Assembly: GCF_017814945.1 (NCBI RefSeq)
Contig: NZ_JAGIPX010000012.1
Span: forward strand, 95,650 to 159,649
Length of the DNA: 64,000 nucleotides
Origin: Paraburkholderia sp. LEh10
Lineage (GTDB): Bacteria > Pseudomonadota > Gammaproteobacteria > Burkholderiales > Burkholderiaceae
Direction: 5' to 3'
The number at the start of each line of letters is the position of its first letter. The stretch's first letter is position 1. The position numbers and the translations under genes were made by a program. This document shows, one piece after another, positions 26,507-35,812 of the stretch. The notes beneath the pieces are model-generated. The model ran no database searches and was not told the DNA's origin. It saw only the letters and a program-made list of their open reading frames with translations.

Positions 26507-26797
26507 TTAGCGATCGTCCTCGTGAATCGACGACGGATGGCGGCACATCGCATCCACGGTCACTTCCATATAAGGATAAAGCGGCAATTGCATGAGGATT
26601 TCATTCAGCTGCGCGGGACTCTCCACGTCGAACACGCTGTAGTTCGCGTACAGTCCGGCGATACGCCAAAGATGCCGCCAGATGCCTTCCTTCTGCAGCC
26701 GCTGGGCCAGAGCCTTTTCGTTGGCCTTCAGTTCATTGGCGCGTTCCACCGGCATGTCGGGCGGCAGCTTAACGACCATCTTTACGTGAAATAGCAT
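26507..26797 (-). CDS. catC: muconolactone delta-isomerase
   Basis: A 96-residue enzyme converting muconolactone to 3-oxoadipate enol-lactone in the catechol ortho-cleavage pathway. It matches CatC from end to end: MLFHVKMVVKLPPDMP, ERANELKANEKALAQRLQ, LWRIAGLYANYSVFDV and the LPLYPYMEVTVDAMCRHPSS end. It is the third gene in the order catB-catA-catC, 130 bp after catA, with a hairpin in between. Confidence 0.95.
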   Translation of the reverse strand: MLFHVKMVVKLPPDMPVERANELKANEKALAQRLQKEGIWRHLWRIAGLYANYSVFDVESPAQLNEILMQLPLYPYMEVTVDAMCRHPSSIHEDDR

Positions 26798-26857
26798 TCA
26801 GGTACTCCCTTTCGATTTTGTCGCGCGGCTACTTCCGCATGCCGCTCGATCATGCAA

Positions 26858-26881
26858 ACGGCCGCCTGAAATGGCGGCCGT
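26858..26881. terminator. hairpin between catA and catC
   Basis: ACGGCCGCC and GGCGGCCGT form a 9-bp stem with a 6-nt loop. No T run follows in the direction of catC, so it is more likely a partial terminator, an RNA-processing point or a 3-prime stabiliser for catBA than a full stop. Confidence 0.6.
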
Positions 26882-26927
26882 ATTCACTCAGCGCATTCAC
26901 TCAGCGCCCCTTCGTCGCCATGCGAGA

Positions 26928-27830
26928 TCAGGCACGCACGCGCTCCACTTCAGCCGTCGGCACGTCATTGCGCTCCTTGACGAGGCTGAAGTCGAAGTCG
27001 ATCAATGCGAACTGGCCGTCGATGCCATACGCCTTGCCCGCCGCGCCCTCTTCCTTCTTCAGCGCGGGCACGAGCCCTTCGCGCGTGGCGAACGCGAAGT
27101 CGTCCCACAGATACGGATCGCCTTCGATGTTGATCTGCGTCGTCAGCTTCCGATAGCCGGGCGCCGACACGAAGAAGTGAATGTGCGCCGGACGATGGCC
27201 GTGACGGCCGAGCAGGTCGAGCAGTTGCTGCGTCTTGCCTCCCGGCGGCACGCTATAGCCGATGGGCACCACGCTGCGGAAGCTGTATACGCCGTTGTCG
27301 TCGGTGCGGATCGAGCGGCGCAGGTTGTATTCGGGCTGCGACTTGTCGAAGTGCGAGTAGTTGCCCAGATGATTTGCGTGCCACACTTCGACCAGCGCAT
27401 TGCGCAACGGCTCACCGTCTTCGCTGATTACGCGGCCGCGCATCACCAGCGTATCGCCCGGCTCGTTGCCATTGTCGAGGCGCGCATGGCCCGTCGATTC
27501 CGGCGCACCCGCCACATACAGCGGACCTTCGATCGTACGCGGCGTGCCGCCCTCGATCCCCGCTTTCTTCTCGGCTTCGTCAAGACGGACGTCCAGGAAG
27601 TGCTCGAAACCAAGACCCGCTGCCAGCAGGCCGAGTTCGCCGCTTTGGCCCGCTTCGCCGAGATAGTTCAGCGCCGACCAGAATTCGTTCGGCGTCACAT
27701 CGAGTTCGTCGATCGTGATGAACAGATCGCGAATGATGCGGTTGACCACCTGCTTTGTGCGGGCGTTGCCTTCATGCGTGGCGCTCTCGTTGATCTTGTT
27801 CAACAGGGCGTCGATGGTTTTGATGTCCAT
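26928..27830 (-). CDS. catA: catechol 1,2-dioxygenase
   Basis: A 300-residue intradiol dioxygenase that opens catechol to cis,cis-muconate with a non-haem Fe(III). The N-terminal linker domain is followed by the catalytic beta-sandwich with iron ligands visible in NLRRSIRTDDNGVYSF, PIGYSVPPGG and RPAHIHFFVSAPGYRKLTTQI (Tyr/Tyr/His/His). The start at 27830 has AAGGAG; the nine codons upstream are not used. It follows catB by 70 bp in the cat operon. Confidence 0.96.
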   Translation of the reverse strand: MDIKTIDALLNKINESATHEGNARTKQVVNRIIRDLFITIDELDVTPNEFWSALNYLGEAGQSGELGLLAAGLGFEHFLDVRLDEAEKKAGIEGGTPRTIEGPLYVAGAPESTGHARLDNGNEPGDTLVMRGRVISEDGEPLRNALVEVWHANHLGNYSHFDKSQPEYNLRRSIRTDDNGVYSFRSVVPIGYSVPPGGKTQQLLDLLGRHGHRPAHIHFFVSAPGYRKLTTQINIEGDPYLWDDFAFATREGLVPALKKEEGAAGKAYGIDGQFALIDFDFSLVKERNDVPTAEVERVRA

Positions 27831-27900
27831 GGGGATGTCTCCTTTTAGTCCAATCACTGACGACGATGCTCAACGGGCTGCAATGTCAGCACCGTCATAG

Positions 27901-29058
27901 CTAACCTTTCACTACACTCGCGCCGCGCTTCGAATCGCGGCGCAATCTTTCGATCTTGTCGAGGTCGAGTTGAATGCCGAGGCCGGGGCCGTGCGGCAGT
28001 CGCAACGCAAAGTTCTCATAACGCAGCGGCTCGACGAGAACTTCCTCCGTGAGAAGCAACGGTCCGAATAGCTCCGTGCCCCACTTCAATTCGCGGAAAG
28101 TACTGAACAGATGCGCGGACGCAATCGTGCCGACCGCTCCTTCGAGCATCGTGCCGCCGTACAGATCGACGCCCGCTGCCAGCGCGATCGCGGCCACGCT
28201 CGCCGCACCCGTCAGGCCGCCCGATTGCGCGATCTTCACAGCGAACACATCGGCAGCGTGCGCGCTTGCGATATCGAACGCATCGACGGGACCGTGCAGT
28301 GCCTCATCGGCCATGATGGGCACCTTCGACAGATGCGTGAGACGCTTGAGGCCGCGACGGTCGCCGGCGGCAATGGGCTGCTCGATCAGATTGCAGCCTG
28401 CATCGGCTAGACGCTCGCTCGCCCAGATCGCTTCCGCCTGGCTCCACGCCTGATTCACATCCACGCGCACTTCAGCTCGCTCGCCGACGGCGGCCTTGAT
28501 CGCGGCGACGTGCGCGACGTCGGCGGCAGGTGCGCGCGTGCCGATCTTCAGCTTGAATACGCGATGCCGCTTCGCTTCGAGCATTTGATGGGCTTCGTCG
28601 ATATCCCGGCCCGTATCGCCGCTTGCAAGCGTCCACGCCACTTCGACGGAATCCGTCACGCGGCCGCCGAACAGTTCCGACAGCGGCACGCCGAAGCGCT
28701 GCGCCTGCGCGTCGAACAGCGCGGTTTCGATCGCGCACTTCGCAAAGCGGTTGCCCTGAAAGCACTCGCGCAGCTTCGCCATCGCGACGCCCGGACGCGT
28801 CGCGTCCATGCCTTTGAGCGTCGGCGCGAAATAGGTGTCGATATTGGTCTTGATGCTCTCGGGGCTTTCTTCGCCGTAAGCGAGGCCGCCGATCGTCGTC
28901 GCTTCACCCCAGCCGGTTATACCATCGGCGCATTGAATCCGGACCAGCACCAGGGCTTGGCAATTCATCGTGGCAACGGACAGGCGGTGCGGGCGAATCG
29001 TCGGAACGTCGACGAGAATGGTGTCTACGGCTTGTATCTGTATGGGGCTTGGTATCAT
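27901..29058 (-). CDS. catB: muconate cycloisomerase
   Basis: A 385-residue enolase-superfamily enzyme that lactonises cis,cis-muconate to muconolactone. The sequence holds GWGEATTIGGLAYGEESPES, the catalytic KLKIGTR lysine motif, VRVDVNQAW and metal ligands in LIEQP and MADEA, ending with KIAQSGG. It is the first gene of catBAC and is divergent from catR over 91 bp. AGGAG precedes the ATG. Confidence 0.95.
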   Translation of the reverse strand: MIPSPIQIQAVDTILVDVPTIRPHRLSVATMNCQALVLVRIQCADGITGWGEATTIGGLAYGEESPESIKTNIDTYFAPTLKGMDATRPGVAMAKLRECFQGNRFAKCAIETALFDAQAQRFGVPLSELFGGRVTDSVEVAWTLASGDTGRDIDEAHQMLEAKRHRVFKLKIGTRAPAADVAHVAAIKAAVGERAEVRVDVNQAWSQAEAIWASERLADAGCNLIEQPIAAGDRRGLKRLTHLSKVPIMADEALHGPVDAFDIASAHAADVFAVKIAQSGGLTGAASVAAIALAAGVDLYGGTMLEGAVGTIASAHLFSTFRELKWGTELFGPLLLTEEVLVEPLRYENFALRLPHGPGLGIQLDLDKIERLRRDSKRGASVVKG

Positions 29059-29111
29059 TACGGCTCTCCTGCTGATGTGCCCATACTAGGGGCGCAGGCG
29101 GAATCCGTCCA

Positions 29112-29126
29112 AGACCGATTGAGTCT
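29112..29126. promoter_or_regulatory. candidate CatR site AGAC-N7-GTCT
   Basis: A 15-bp dyad in the catB-catR spacer with the length and symmetry of a LysR-type recognition site. It lies 23 bp before the catR start, where CatR could repress itself and activate catBAC in response to muconate. Confidence 0.55.
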
Positions 29127-29149
29127 ATTTCCATACCTTCGGGGCATAG

Positions 29150-30043
29150 ATGGAACTGCGCCAACTTCGCTATTTCGTGGCAGTCGCCGAGGAAAGGAAC
29201 TTCACGCGGGCCGCCGAACGCCTGAACATGACGCAGCCGCCCCTCTCCCGCCAGATCCAGCAGATCGAGGACAGCGTGGGGCTCGCGCTGTTCGAACGCG
29301 GCGCGCGGCCGCTCAAGCTCACGGAAGCGGGCCGTGTTTTCTACGCGCAGGCCAAGCGCCTGATCGAGGAAAGCGACGAGTTGCTGCCGCTCACGCGGCG
29401 TCTTGCGCAACTGGCGGAACGTATCGTCATCGGCTTCGTGCCTTCGACACTCTACGGCGCTTTGCCCGATGTGATCCGCGCGTTCAGGGAAACAGCGCCG
29501 CTCATCCAGATCTCGCTGATCGAGATGTTCACGATCGAACAGTTGAGCGCGCTCAGGGGCGGGCGAATCGATGTGGGCTTCGGGCGTCTGCGCTTCGACG
29601 AATCTCAGCTCGCGCGCGAGGTGCTCGTCGAAGAGCCGTTGATCGCCGCATTGCCTGCCGGCCACGCGCTCGCTGACGTGAGTCCGTTGACACTCGATGC
29701 GCTTTCGAAGGAAACCCTCATCATCTATCCGTCCACGCCGCGGCCAAGCTATGCGGACCAGCAGCTTTCCGCGTTCCGCGATCACGCCGTCGAACCAGCC
29801 GCCATTCATGAGGTGCGCGAACTGCAAACGGCGCTGGGACTCGTCGCCGCGCAGGTGGGTGTGTGTCTCGTGCCGGAAAGCGTGAGGGGTCTGCGGGCGC
29901 GCGGCGTGACCTATCGCTCACTCGAAGAGGCGCAAGTGTCGTCACCGATCATCATGAGCCGCCGTCTGCAGGATCAAAGCGCCACGACCGACCTGTTCTG
30001 TGCGATCGCACGCGATCTGTTCAGGCGGCCGCTACCTGCATAG
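29150..30043 (+). CDS. catR: LysR-type regulator of the cat operon
   Basis: A 297-residue LysR protein of the CatR/BenM/ClcR subgroup: MELRQLRYFVAVAEERNFTRAAERLNMTQPPLSRQI is the hallmark N-terminus, and the effector domain has the group blocks GFVPSTLYGALPDVIRAF, EMFTIEQLSALRGGRIDVGFGR and QVGVCLVPESV. These activators respond to cis,cis-muconate. It is divergent from catB, the standard arrangement. Confidence 0.93.
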   Translation: MELRQLRYFVAVAEERNFTRAAERLNMTQPPLSRQIQQIEDSVGLALFERGARPLKLTEAGRVFYAQAKRLIEESDELLPLTRRLAQLAERIVIGFVPSTLYGALPDVIRAFRETAPLIQISLIEMFTIEQLSALRGGRIDVGFGRLRFDESQLAREVLVEEPLIAALPAGHALADVSPLTLDALSKETLIIYPSTPRPSYADQQLSAFRDHAVEPAAIHEVRELQTALGLVAAQVGVCLVPESVRGLRARGVTYRSLEEAQVSSPIIMSRRLQDQSATTDLFCAIARDLFRRPLPA

Positions 30044-30068
30044 CCGTGCTAAAACGCGTGACGCGCGT

Positions 30069-30554
30069 CTATGGTTTGCCGATGCCGCTGTCTTCGTCGT
30101 TCCACGCGATGGCTTCGATGCCGGCGGGACGCGGCGCGCGCGAAAACACCAACGCGAGCATCGCCGCTGCCTTCAGCGCGCATTCGACAAGCGATTGACA
30201 GAAGATCCACGCCGATTCGTTAAATTCGACGGGCAGCGCGGGCACAATTGCAACGAGGCTCAGTCCGCACAGGAACGAAAACAGCCATTGCGCGCGCTTG
30301 ACGCCGCGAGCGGCGGCCACGCCGATGACGGCCCATGCGAACTTGGCGATGGCAAGGGCCGCGACTCCCGCCTCGCCTGCGGACGGATCGAATTCCGCAG
30401 GCGTTTCGATCAGCGACCAGCCGCATACGCCGACAATGAGCAAGCTAGGCGCAAGTGCCCGCCGCGCGATGCCGCGCTGCGGCGCCCCAGCCGTCTGCAG
30501 TGCTTGCGCATCGCCGATGGCATTCCGGATTGAATGATCCGCCCCGGCCTTCAC
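30069..30554 (-). CDS. small four-helix membrane protein, unknown
   Basis: About 161 residues with four likely transmembrane helices (around LAPSLLIVGVCGWSLI, VAALAIAKFAWAVIGVAAA, LFSFLCGLSLVAIVPALP and SLVECALKAAAMLALVFS). I do not recognise a family. A GTG at 30554 with GGGGAGG nine bases before it is the best start; ATGs 15 and 10 codons upstream lack ribosome sites. It ends 25 bp after catR on the opposite strand and is otherwise alone. Confidence 0.62.
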   Translation of the reverse strand: MKAGADHSIRNAIGDAQALQTAGAPQRGIARRALAPSLLIVGVCGWSLIETPAEFDPSAGEAGVAALAIAKFAWAVIGVAAARGVKRAQWLFSFLCGLSLVAIVPALPVEFNESAWIFCQSLVECALKAAAMLALVFSRAPRPAGIEAIAWNDEDSGIGKP

Positions 30555-30762
30555 GTTCGAACACCTCCCCGTCGATGCCTGCATCAGCACGTCATGCACG
30601 ATTGGATTGTCAGCCGTCGGCGCCGCAAAGGGTAGTTAATCCTTGTTAGCCGCGGGGCGGTCCATCCATCGACACTAAACGATTCGATCCAGTCGACTTT
30701 TCAAGCAAAAGGCGGCGCCATCGAGGAGCCACCCTTTTGCCGAAGTGGGATGTGAACAACTA

Positions 30763-32004
30763 CTACCGATTGTTATGGTTTTCTCCCGCCACGCGCTCCC
30801 GACTGATATGCGGCGCTACGTAGTCGACGATCAAGACCCACACCAGCGCCACTGCGCCGATCGCAAACAACAGGCGATGATTGCCGCCGCTTGCGTTGAA
30901 GATCGCCGAATACGCGTAACCGGCAATCGCCTGAAACGCGGCGAAGGTCGTCGTCACGCGGCTCCACACCCTATGCTGCTCGGCGTGATCGTGCGGCACG
31001 ACTTCATGCACGCGGGCAAGCATCATTGGCACGATGCCGGGCGGAAAGCTGCCGACCACGAGCGTGAGCACACCGATCACGATCTGATTGCTCGACATCG
31101 CAAACGCCGCGACCACCACGATTTGCAGCAGCGACAGCGTGCGCACCGCGAAGCGGCCGCCGAAGCGGTCCGCGATAAAGCCGTACACAGGTGCCCCGAA
31201 AATCGCGCCCGCGCCATACAGAATCCAGTAAGAAGCACCGACGTGCGCGCCTGCGCCGAGCCCGCGCGCGATGAAGTCGACCAAAAAGACCATCGTGGGA
31301 ACGAGACCGAGCGCCATCAACGCGTACTCGGCGTAAAGCACGCGAACCGTCAGCGCGTCATGCGTGTTCGCGACAGCGGCCGCGTGGGATTGATGCACCT
31401 GAGACGCTCGTGCTGACGGCCATCCGCGCCACGTTGCCAACGTCAGCGCCGCAGACAGCACGGCGATGCCGATCCACGTGTTCCGCAAACCGAAGCTGAG
31501 CAGCAATGGCACGAGCGTGCCGGATGCCGCGATGCCAACCCCGAGCCCGAGAAAAATCGCGCCGCTTGCAAGCCCCTTACGATCGGCGGGCACGTGCGGC
31601 AGAACCGTTGCAGCGACGAGCACCATGATCGTTCCACCCGCTACGCCCGACAGCAGTCTCCAGAAGAAAAACCACGCCACCGATACGGGAAACGCACATG
31701 CAAGAAATGCCACCGTGACGAGCACCATCATCGCGCGCAGCGTGAGGGCATTCGTCAAGCGATGCGCGACGGGACGGCCAAGCAGCGCGCCGAGCAGATA
31801 GCCGGCGAGATTGGCCGCACCCAGATACACCACGTCCGAAGCGGCGAACCAGTGTGCCTGGATCAGCGGCGGAATGAGCGGCGTATAGGCAAAGCGCGCG
31901 AGCCCGATACCGACGAGACTGGCGCTGAAACCCGCGAAGATAGGCCACCAGACGGCGGCGCGTCCGGTGACGGACGTCGATGAGAGAGAAGCATCGAAGG
32001 ACAT
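30763..32004 (-). CDS. YbfB/YjiJ family MFS transporter
   Basis: A 413-residue, 12-helix major facilitator. The first helix block PIFAGFSASLVGIGLARFAYTPLIPPLI and NLAGYLLGALLGRPVAHRL match the YbfB/YjiJ group. The transported compound is not known for most members. The start at 32004 agrees with the family length; the open frame goes 60 codons further upstream with a non-protein-like composition. Its stop is about 210 bp from the small membrane protein gene, and no enzyme lies next to it. Confidence 0.85.
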   Translation of the reverse strand: MSFDASLSSTSVTGRAAVWWPIFAGFSASLVGIGLARFAYTPLIPPLIQAHWFAASDVVYLGAANLAGYLLGALLGRPVAHRLTNALTLRAMMVLVTVAFLACAFPVSVAWFFFWRLLSGVAGGTIMVLVAATVLPHVPADRKGLASGAIFLGLGVGIAASGTLVPLLLSFGLRNTWIGIAVLSAALTLATWRGWPSARASQVHQSHAAAVANTHDALTVRVLYAEYALMALGLVPTMVFLVDFIARGLGAGAHVGASYWILYGAGAIFGAPVYGFIADRFGGRFAVRTLSLLQIVVVAAFAMSSNQIVIGVLTLVVGSFPPGIVPMMLARVHEVVPHDHAEQHRVWSRVTTTFAAFQAIAGYAYSAIFNASGGNHRLLFAIGAVALVWVLIVDYVAPHISRERVAGENHNNR

Positions 32005-32594
32005 GATGAGACGTTCCGCAGAAAGCCGCGCATTGCGCAGCGGTTTGCAAGGAGCGGAACCTACCGCCCCGCTATCTTTGACAGCTATGTCAACGACGAC
32101 GAATTTTAGACATGAGTGACAAAGATGGCAAGCGGGAAATGCAGGCGGCTGGGTCGAGTCGAGCAGCATCGCGTGTAAAAGCACGTTCGTATGACATTTC
32201 GGTCACGTACGCTGCGATTGCTCGCAATCTTTGTCGCCGCCGACAATAATGAAGATGTGGCGCGCGCCAAGAGGTAAAGCCGATACATATTTAAGGCGGC
32301 CTGAAGGCTAATTGAATAGCCTAGAGACATTCCGGCATCGTCGTCTGAAGCATGGCTAAATGCCGTTAGGCCATTCGGTTAACAACGCTTAACTTGCCCA
32401 ATACCCGCCTGAACGTCCAATATAGAGTGACGGCGCGTTGATGGGGAACTCCGATAGCACGTACATGCGCGCCAAGCAGGCAAATCGATGTACCTGCCTT
32501 GCGAGCCTCACCGCACAACAACGTTGACGTCAGCAGCAGCACCTCGGCCGCGTCAGAGCGTGCCGGCAGCCAAACTCTGTGACGGAGGTGAATG
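32005..32594. other. AT-richer intergenic region
   Basis: Nearly 600 bp between divergent genes (MFS on minus, DUF3331 gene on plus). It is visibly richer in A and T around 32100-32400 than its surroundings. I see promoters plausible for both sides but no supported gene; short minus-strand frames here look random. Confidence 0.55.
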
Positions 32595-33014
32595 ATGACT
32601 CGTCCGGTTGAAGAAGATATTGTTCGCCGTGCATTAGTGGGCGTCTTGATGCCCACGCCCTTGACTCTCGAATCGACGAAGAAAGCACAATACGGTCCAA
32701 AGAAGAAATTCCGTATGACCAAGCGGCCGCCGCCCGAAGCACTGGAGCCCGTCGAGGTCGAACCACCGCCCGCGCATATTTCGATTCTCGAACAGCTGTC
32801 ATCGAAAACGCTTAGCGTGTGCTGGAGCGATCCTCGTTCAGGTCACTACGCAGACCAGGTATGGCGGATTGGACTCGCACGCACCGACTCGTTCTGTGTT
32901 CTGACGGGCATGCCGATCAGACGCGGCGACCCTGTGTTCCGTCCGCGCGCTTGCGAAACGTATTTCCCGGCGAATCGCGATCGAATGATTCTTGCTTCCG
33001 CTGTGCCCGCTTGA
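32595..33014 (+). CDS. DUF3331 domain-containing protein
   Basis: A 139-residue protein, typical of Burkholderiaceae, with the DUF3331 block near the C-terminus: SVCWSDPRSGHYADQVWRIG, ARTDSFCVLTGMPIRRGDPV and FRPRACETYFPAN. The conserved cysteines in that block could bind a metal, but no function is known. A very strong GGAGGTGA lies before two adjacent ATGs (32592 and 32595); the second has better spacing. It stands alone in a long AT-richer region, which fits a recently acquired or lineage-specific gene. Confidence 0.8.
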   Translation: MTRPVEEDIVRRALVGVLMPTPLTLESTKKAQYGPKKKFRMTKRPPPEALEPVEVEPPPAHISILEQLSSKTLSVCWSDPRSGHYADQVWRIGLARTDSFCVLTGMPIRRGDPVFRPRACETYFPANRDRMILASAVPA

Positions 33015-33110
33015 CCCTTAAGCGCGGGTAGGGCCAGCAGGTGCTACTCCATTCCCGATGCTGCTCGTGCCGCGGCGGTATTCGTCGCAACCGCAGCATC
33101 GGCCTTTTCC

Positions 33111-33132
33111 ATCACACATCGCCATGTGTGAT
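33111..33132. terminator. hairpin after the DUF3331 gene
   Basis: ATCACACAT-cgcc-ATGTGTGAT makes a 9-bp stem with a 4-nt loop between the convergent ends of the DUF3331 gene and the LysR gene. The sequence after it on the plus strand is moderately T-rich. Confidence 0.65.
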
Positions 33133-33186
33133 CTTCTCGTGCGCGTATTTTCTATTCAGCCGCAGAATACGAACGCGCATGCGGCG

Positions 33187-34113
33187 CTAGAGCGGGCGGA
33201 TACCATCCAGCGGGTACAGTTCAAGCGAGTCGTCGATGGAAAGCTCGCGCGCAAGAAAATCGATTAGCGTGCCGACACGCCGGCTCGGCACGGCGCCCAC
33301 ATAGACGGCGAACAGATCGATGCGTTCGGCGATGAACTGATCGAGTGCCGTCTCCAGACTTCCCGACAGCAGTTCCTGATAGATGTCCCAACGGTTCTTG
33401 ATGGTCACGCCGTAGCCGTTGACAGCCCATTCGCGCAGCACGCCGCCGTCGCTTGCGACGCGATTGCCGGAGACCTTCACCGCTGTCTGCTTGCCATCGA
33501 TAATGAACGGCCAGTTCGCTACCAGTCCGTCGGGCCGCGCGAGAATCAGGCAAGTGTGCGATGACAGTTGCGACGGATGCACCGGCTTGCCATGCGTCGC
33601 CCAGTAGGATGGCGCGGCGCACACGACGCGCGGCGCCGTCAGCAGCAACCGCGCCTTGAGCCGCGAATCGATCAGTGGCCCGTTGCGCAATCCCAGATCC
33701 AGATGCTGATCGACGAGATCGACCACGCCGTCTGTCAACATCAGCGATATCTGCACCTGAGGATGCAGGTTCATGAATTTGTCCAGCAGTGGGACGATGC
33801 GTGTGCGGCCGAAGTCGTTGCTGACAGTCAAGCGAATCAGACCATTCAACGGACCGTCGTCGCGCAGGCTCAGAATGGCGTCATCCCAGTCCGCCAACAC
33901 GCGGCGCGCGTCGTCGAGAAAGCGCTGCCCTTCGTACGTAAAGGCGAGCCGCCGCGTCGTGCGCTCAATCAGGCGCGCGCCCACTTCCTCTTCCAGCTTT
34001 TGCAGCGCGAGTGTGACCGTCGATGTCGAAACCGTGCTCTTTCGCGCGGCCGCGGAAAAGCTCCCGGCTTCGGCGATTTCGACGAATAGCCTTAACGCGT
34101 CAAGCCGGTCCAT
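33187..34113 (-). CDS. LysR family regulator beside an NCS1 symporter
   Basis: A 308-residue LysR protein: MDRLDALRLFVEIAEAGSFSAAARKSTVSTSTVTLALQKLEEEVGARL at the N-terminus (quoted in parts of the winged helix) and an effector domain with GLRNGPLIDSRLKARLL and GGVLREWAVNGYGVTIKNRWD, typical of the DsdC/CrgA-like group. The start at 34113 matches the family; the frame extends upstream without support. It follows the NCS1 symporter on the same strand by 230 bp and may control it. Confidence 0.85.
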   Translation of the reverse strand: MDRLDALRLFVEIAEAGSFSAAARKSTVSTSTVTLALQKLEEEVGARLIERTTRRLAFTYEGQRFLDDARRVLADWDDAILSLRDDGPLNGLIRLTVSNDFGRTRIVPLLDKFMNLHPQVQISLMLTDGVVDLVDQHLDLGLRNGPLIDSRLKARLLLTAPRVVCAAPSYWATHGKPVHPSQLSSHTCLILARPDGLVANWPFIIDGKQTAVKVSGNRVASDGGVLREWAVNGYGVTIKNRWDIYQELLSGSLETALDQFIAERIDLFAVYVGAVPSRRVGTLIDFLARELSIDDSLELYPLDGIRPL

Positions 34114-34342
34114 CTTCTCGTCCGTTGTGGAGTCGTAGCAGTATGGAGTGTTTCGATTCGACGGCGCTGCCCCTATACGCGTGCGCGTATGGTGATCGTG
34201 GCGCGCGATTGCATGCCACGAATCGACTCTTGAGTATCGAATACTTTGACTGGCCAATGACGACAAACTAGCGGTCAAATCGGTCCGCAACGGGTCTGCA
34301 TTGCACTTATGCCAAAGCGCCGCCAATTCAGGCGAATGCTGC

Positions 34343-35812
34343 TCAGGTTCTCCGCGCGATCCGCATCATCGCCACATACAGAACTGCGCCCGCTACCGCG
34401 CCGATCAGCCAGCCGAAGTTGTTTTCGGGCAGTACGTGGAGCAGTTGCGTGCACAGTTCCCAGCCCACGGAGATGCATCCAGACAGCACGAGCGCCGCGA
34501 CGCCCACTCTGTTCCAGCCGCCGTCGTAATAGAAGCGGCCGGTGGGCGCCATCGTGTACAACTCGGCCGTTTGCACCTGCTGCTTCTTGATCAGATAGAA
34601 GTCGGCCATCATCACACCATAAAGTGGTGCAAGCACTGAGCCGAATACGCTCACGAAGATCGTAATGGCCTTGGGACTGTCGACAAAGATCCACGGACAG
34701 ACGAGCACAGCCAAAATGGACGCGATCAGTCCGCCGCGCTTGAAGTCGACATGCTTCGGGAACAGGTTCGCCAGATCATAAGCAGGCGAAACAAAATTGG
34801 CGACAATATTGATGCCCATTGTCGCCACGATAAACGTGAGACTGCCGATCACCACGGCCACCTTGTTCTGGATGTGCGCGACGATGGCGACGGGGTCCAT
34901 GATCATCGAGCCGAATACGCTCGCGCTGCCCGACGTGACGATCACGGTGATGATCGCGAAGACGATGAAGTTGACGGGCAGCCCAAGAAAATTGCCGACC
35001 TTCATCTGGTGCTCGCTCTTTGCGAAGCGCGAGAAGTCGCCGAAATTGAGCAATAACGCGGCGAAATAACTGACGACGAGGAGCACGGCATTGCCCATGC
35101 CCGCGAATTGCTCTGCGCCCGTCAGCGTTTTGCCGCCAAGCGTCAGGCTCAGGCTGCCAAGGCCGGCCTGCGAGAGAATCCACGCCATCAGCACGAACAT
35201 CACGATGTAGACGGCTGGCCCGCAAAAGTCGATGAACTTGCGGATCGTCTCCATGCCGCGCTGGAAAATAAAGAACTGGAAGATCCACATGAACAGGAAG
35301 CTCACCCAGCCCAGACCGTCGAGCTTCATAAAGCTCACGTCGCGCAACGCGGCAGATGCGGGGATGAACAAAATTAGCAGTGTCGCCACGGCTTTGGACG
35401 CGAAATAGGTTTGCACGCCGTACCAGACGATGCCGACCACGCCGCGGATCACGGCAGCGAGGTTCGCGCCCATTACCCCCATGCTCACGCGCGCCATGAC
35501 CGGAAACGGAATGCCGTGCACATAGCTTGGCTTGCCGACCCAGTTCATCAGCATGTAGACGACGAGAATGCCGACCGTCAATGCGATCAGTACCTGCCAC
35601 CCGGAAATCCCGAGCAGAAACAGACTGGCCGCGAATGTATAGCCGCCGACGCTATGCACGTCGGACATCCACATCGCAAAGATGCTGTAGCCCGTCCATG
35701 TGCGCCGGTTGTGCGGAACGGGAGCGAGGTCGCGATTATGCAAGCGCGAGTCGGCCTGCTCGATCAGATCGCTGCCGTCGTGGGGCGCATCGAAAGGCGG
35801 CGACGTGGACAT
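34343..35812 (-). CDS. NCS1 family nucleobase/hydantoin-type cation symporter
   Basis: A 489-residue, 12-helix transporter. NRRTWTGYSIFAMWMSDVHSVGGY and FPVMARVSMGVMGANLAAVIRG are hallmark NCS1 blocks (cytosine, allantoin, uracil and hydantoin carriers). The GGGGGA ribosome site supports the start at 35812; a further 16 codons upstream are not used. No purine or pyrimidine enzyme sits beside it, so the cargo is undecided. Confidence 0.88.
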   Translation of the reverse strand: MSTSPPFDAPHDGSDLIEQADSRLHNRDLAPVPHNRRTWTGYSIFAMWMSDVHSVGGYTFAASLFLLGISGWQVLIALTVGILVVYMLMNWVGKPSYVHGIPFPVMARVSMGVMGANLAAVIRGVVGIVWYGVQTYFASKAVATLLILFIPASAALRDVSFMKLDGLGWVSFLFMWIFQFFIFQRGMETIRKFIDFCGPAVYIVMFVLMAWILSQAGLGSLSLTLGGKTLTGAEQFAGMGNAVLLVVSYFAALLLNFGDFSRFAKSEHQMKVGNFLGLPVNFIVFAIITVIVTSGSASVFGSMIMDPVAIVAHIQNKVAVVIGSLTFIVATMGINIVANFVSPAYDLANLFPKHVDFKRGGLIASILAVLVCPWIFVDSPKAITIFVSVFGSVLAPLYGVMMADFYLIKKQQVQTAELYTMAPTGRFYYDGGWNRVGVAALVLSGCISVGWELCTQLLHVLPENNFGWLIGAVAGAVLYVAMMRIARRT

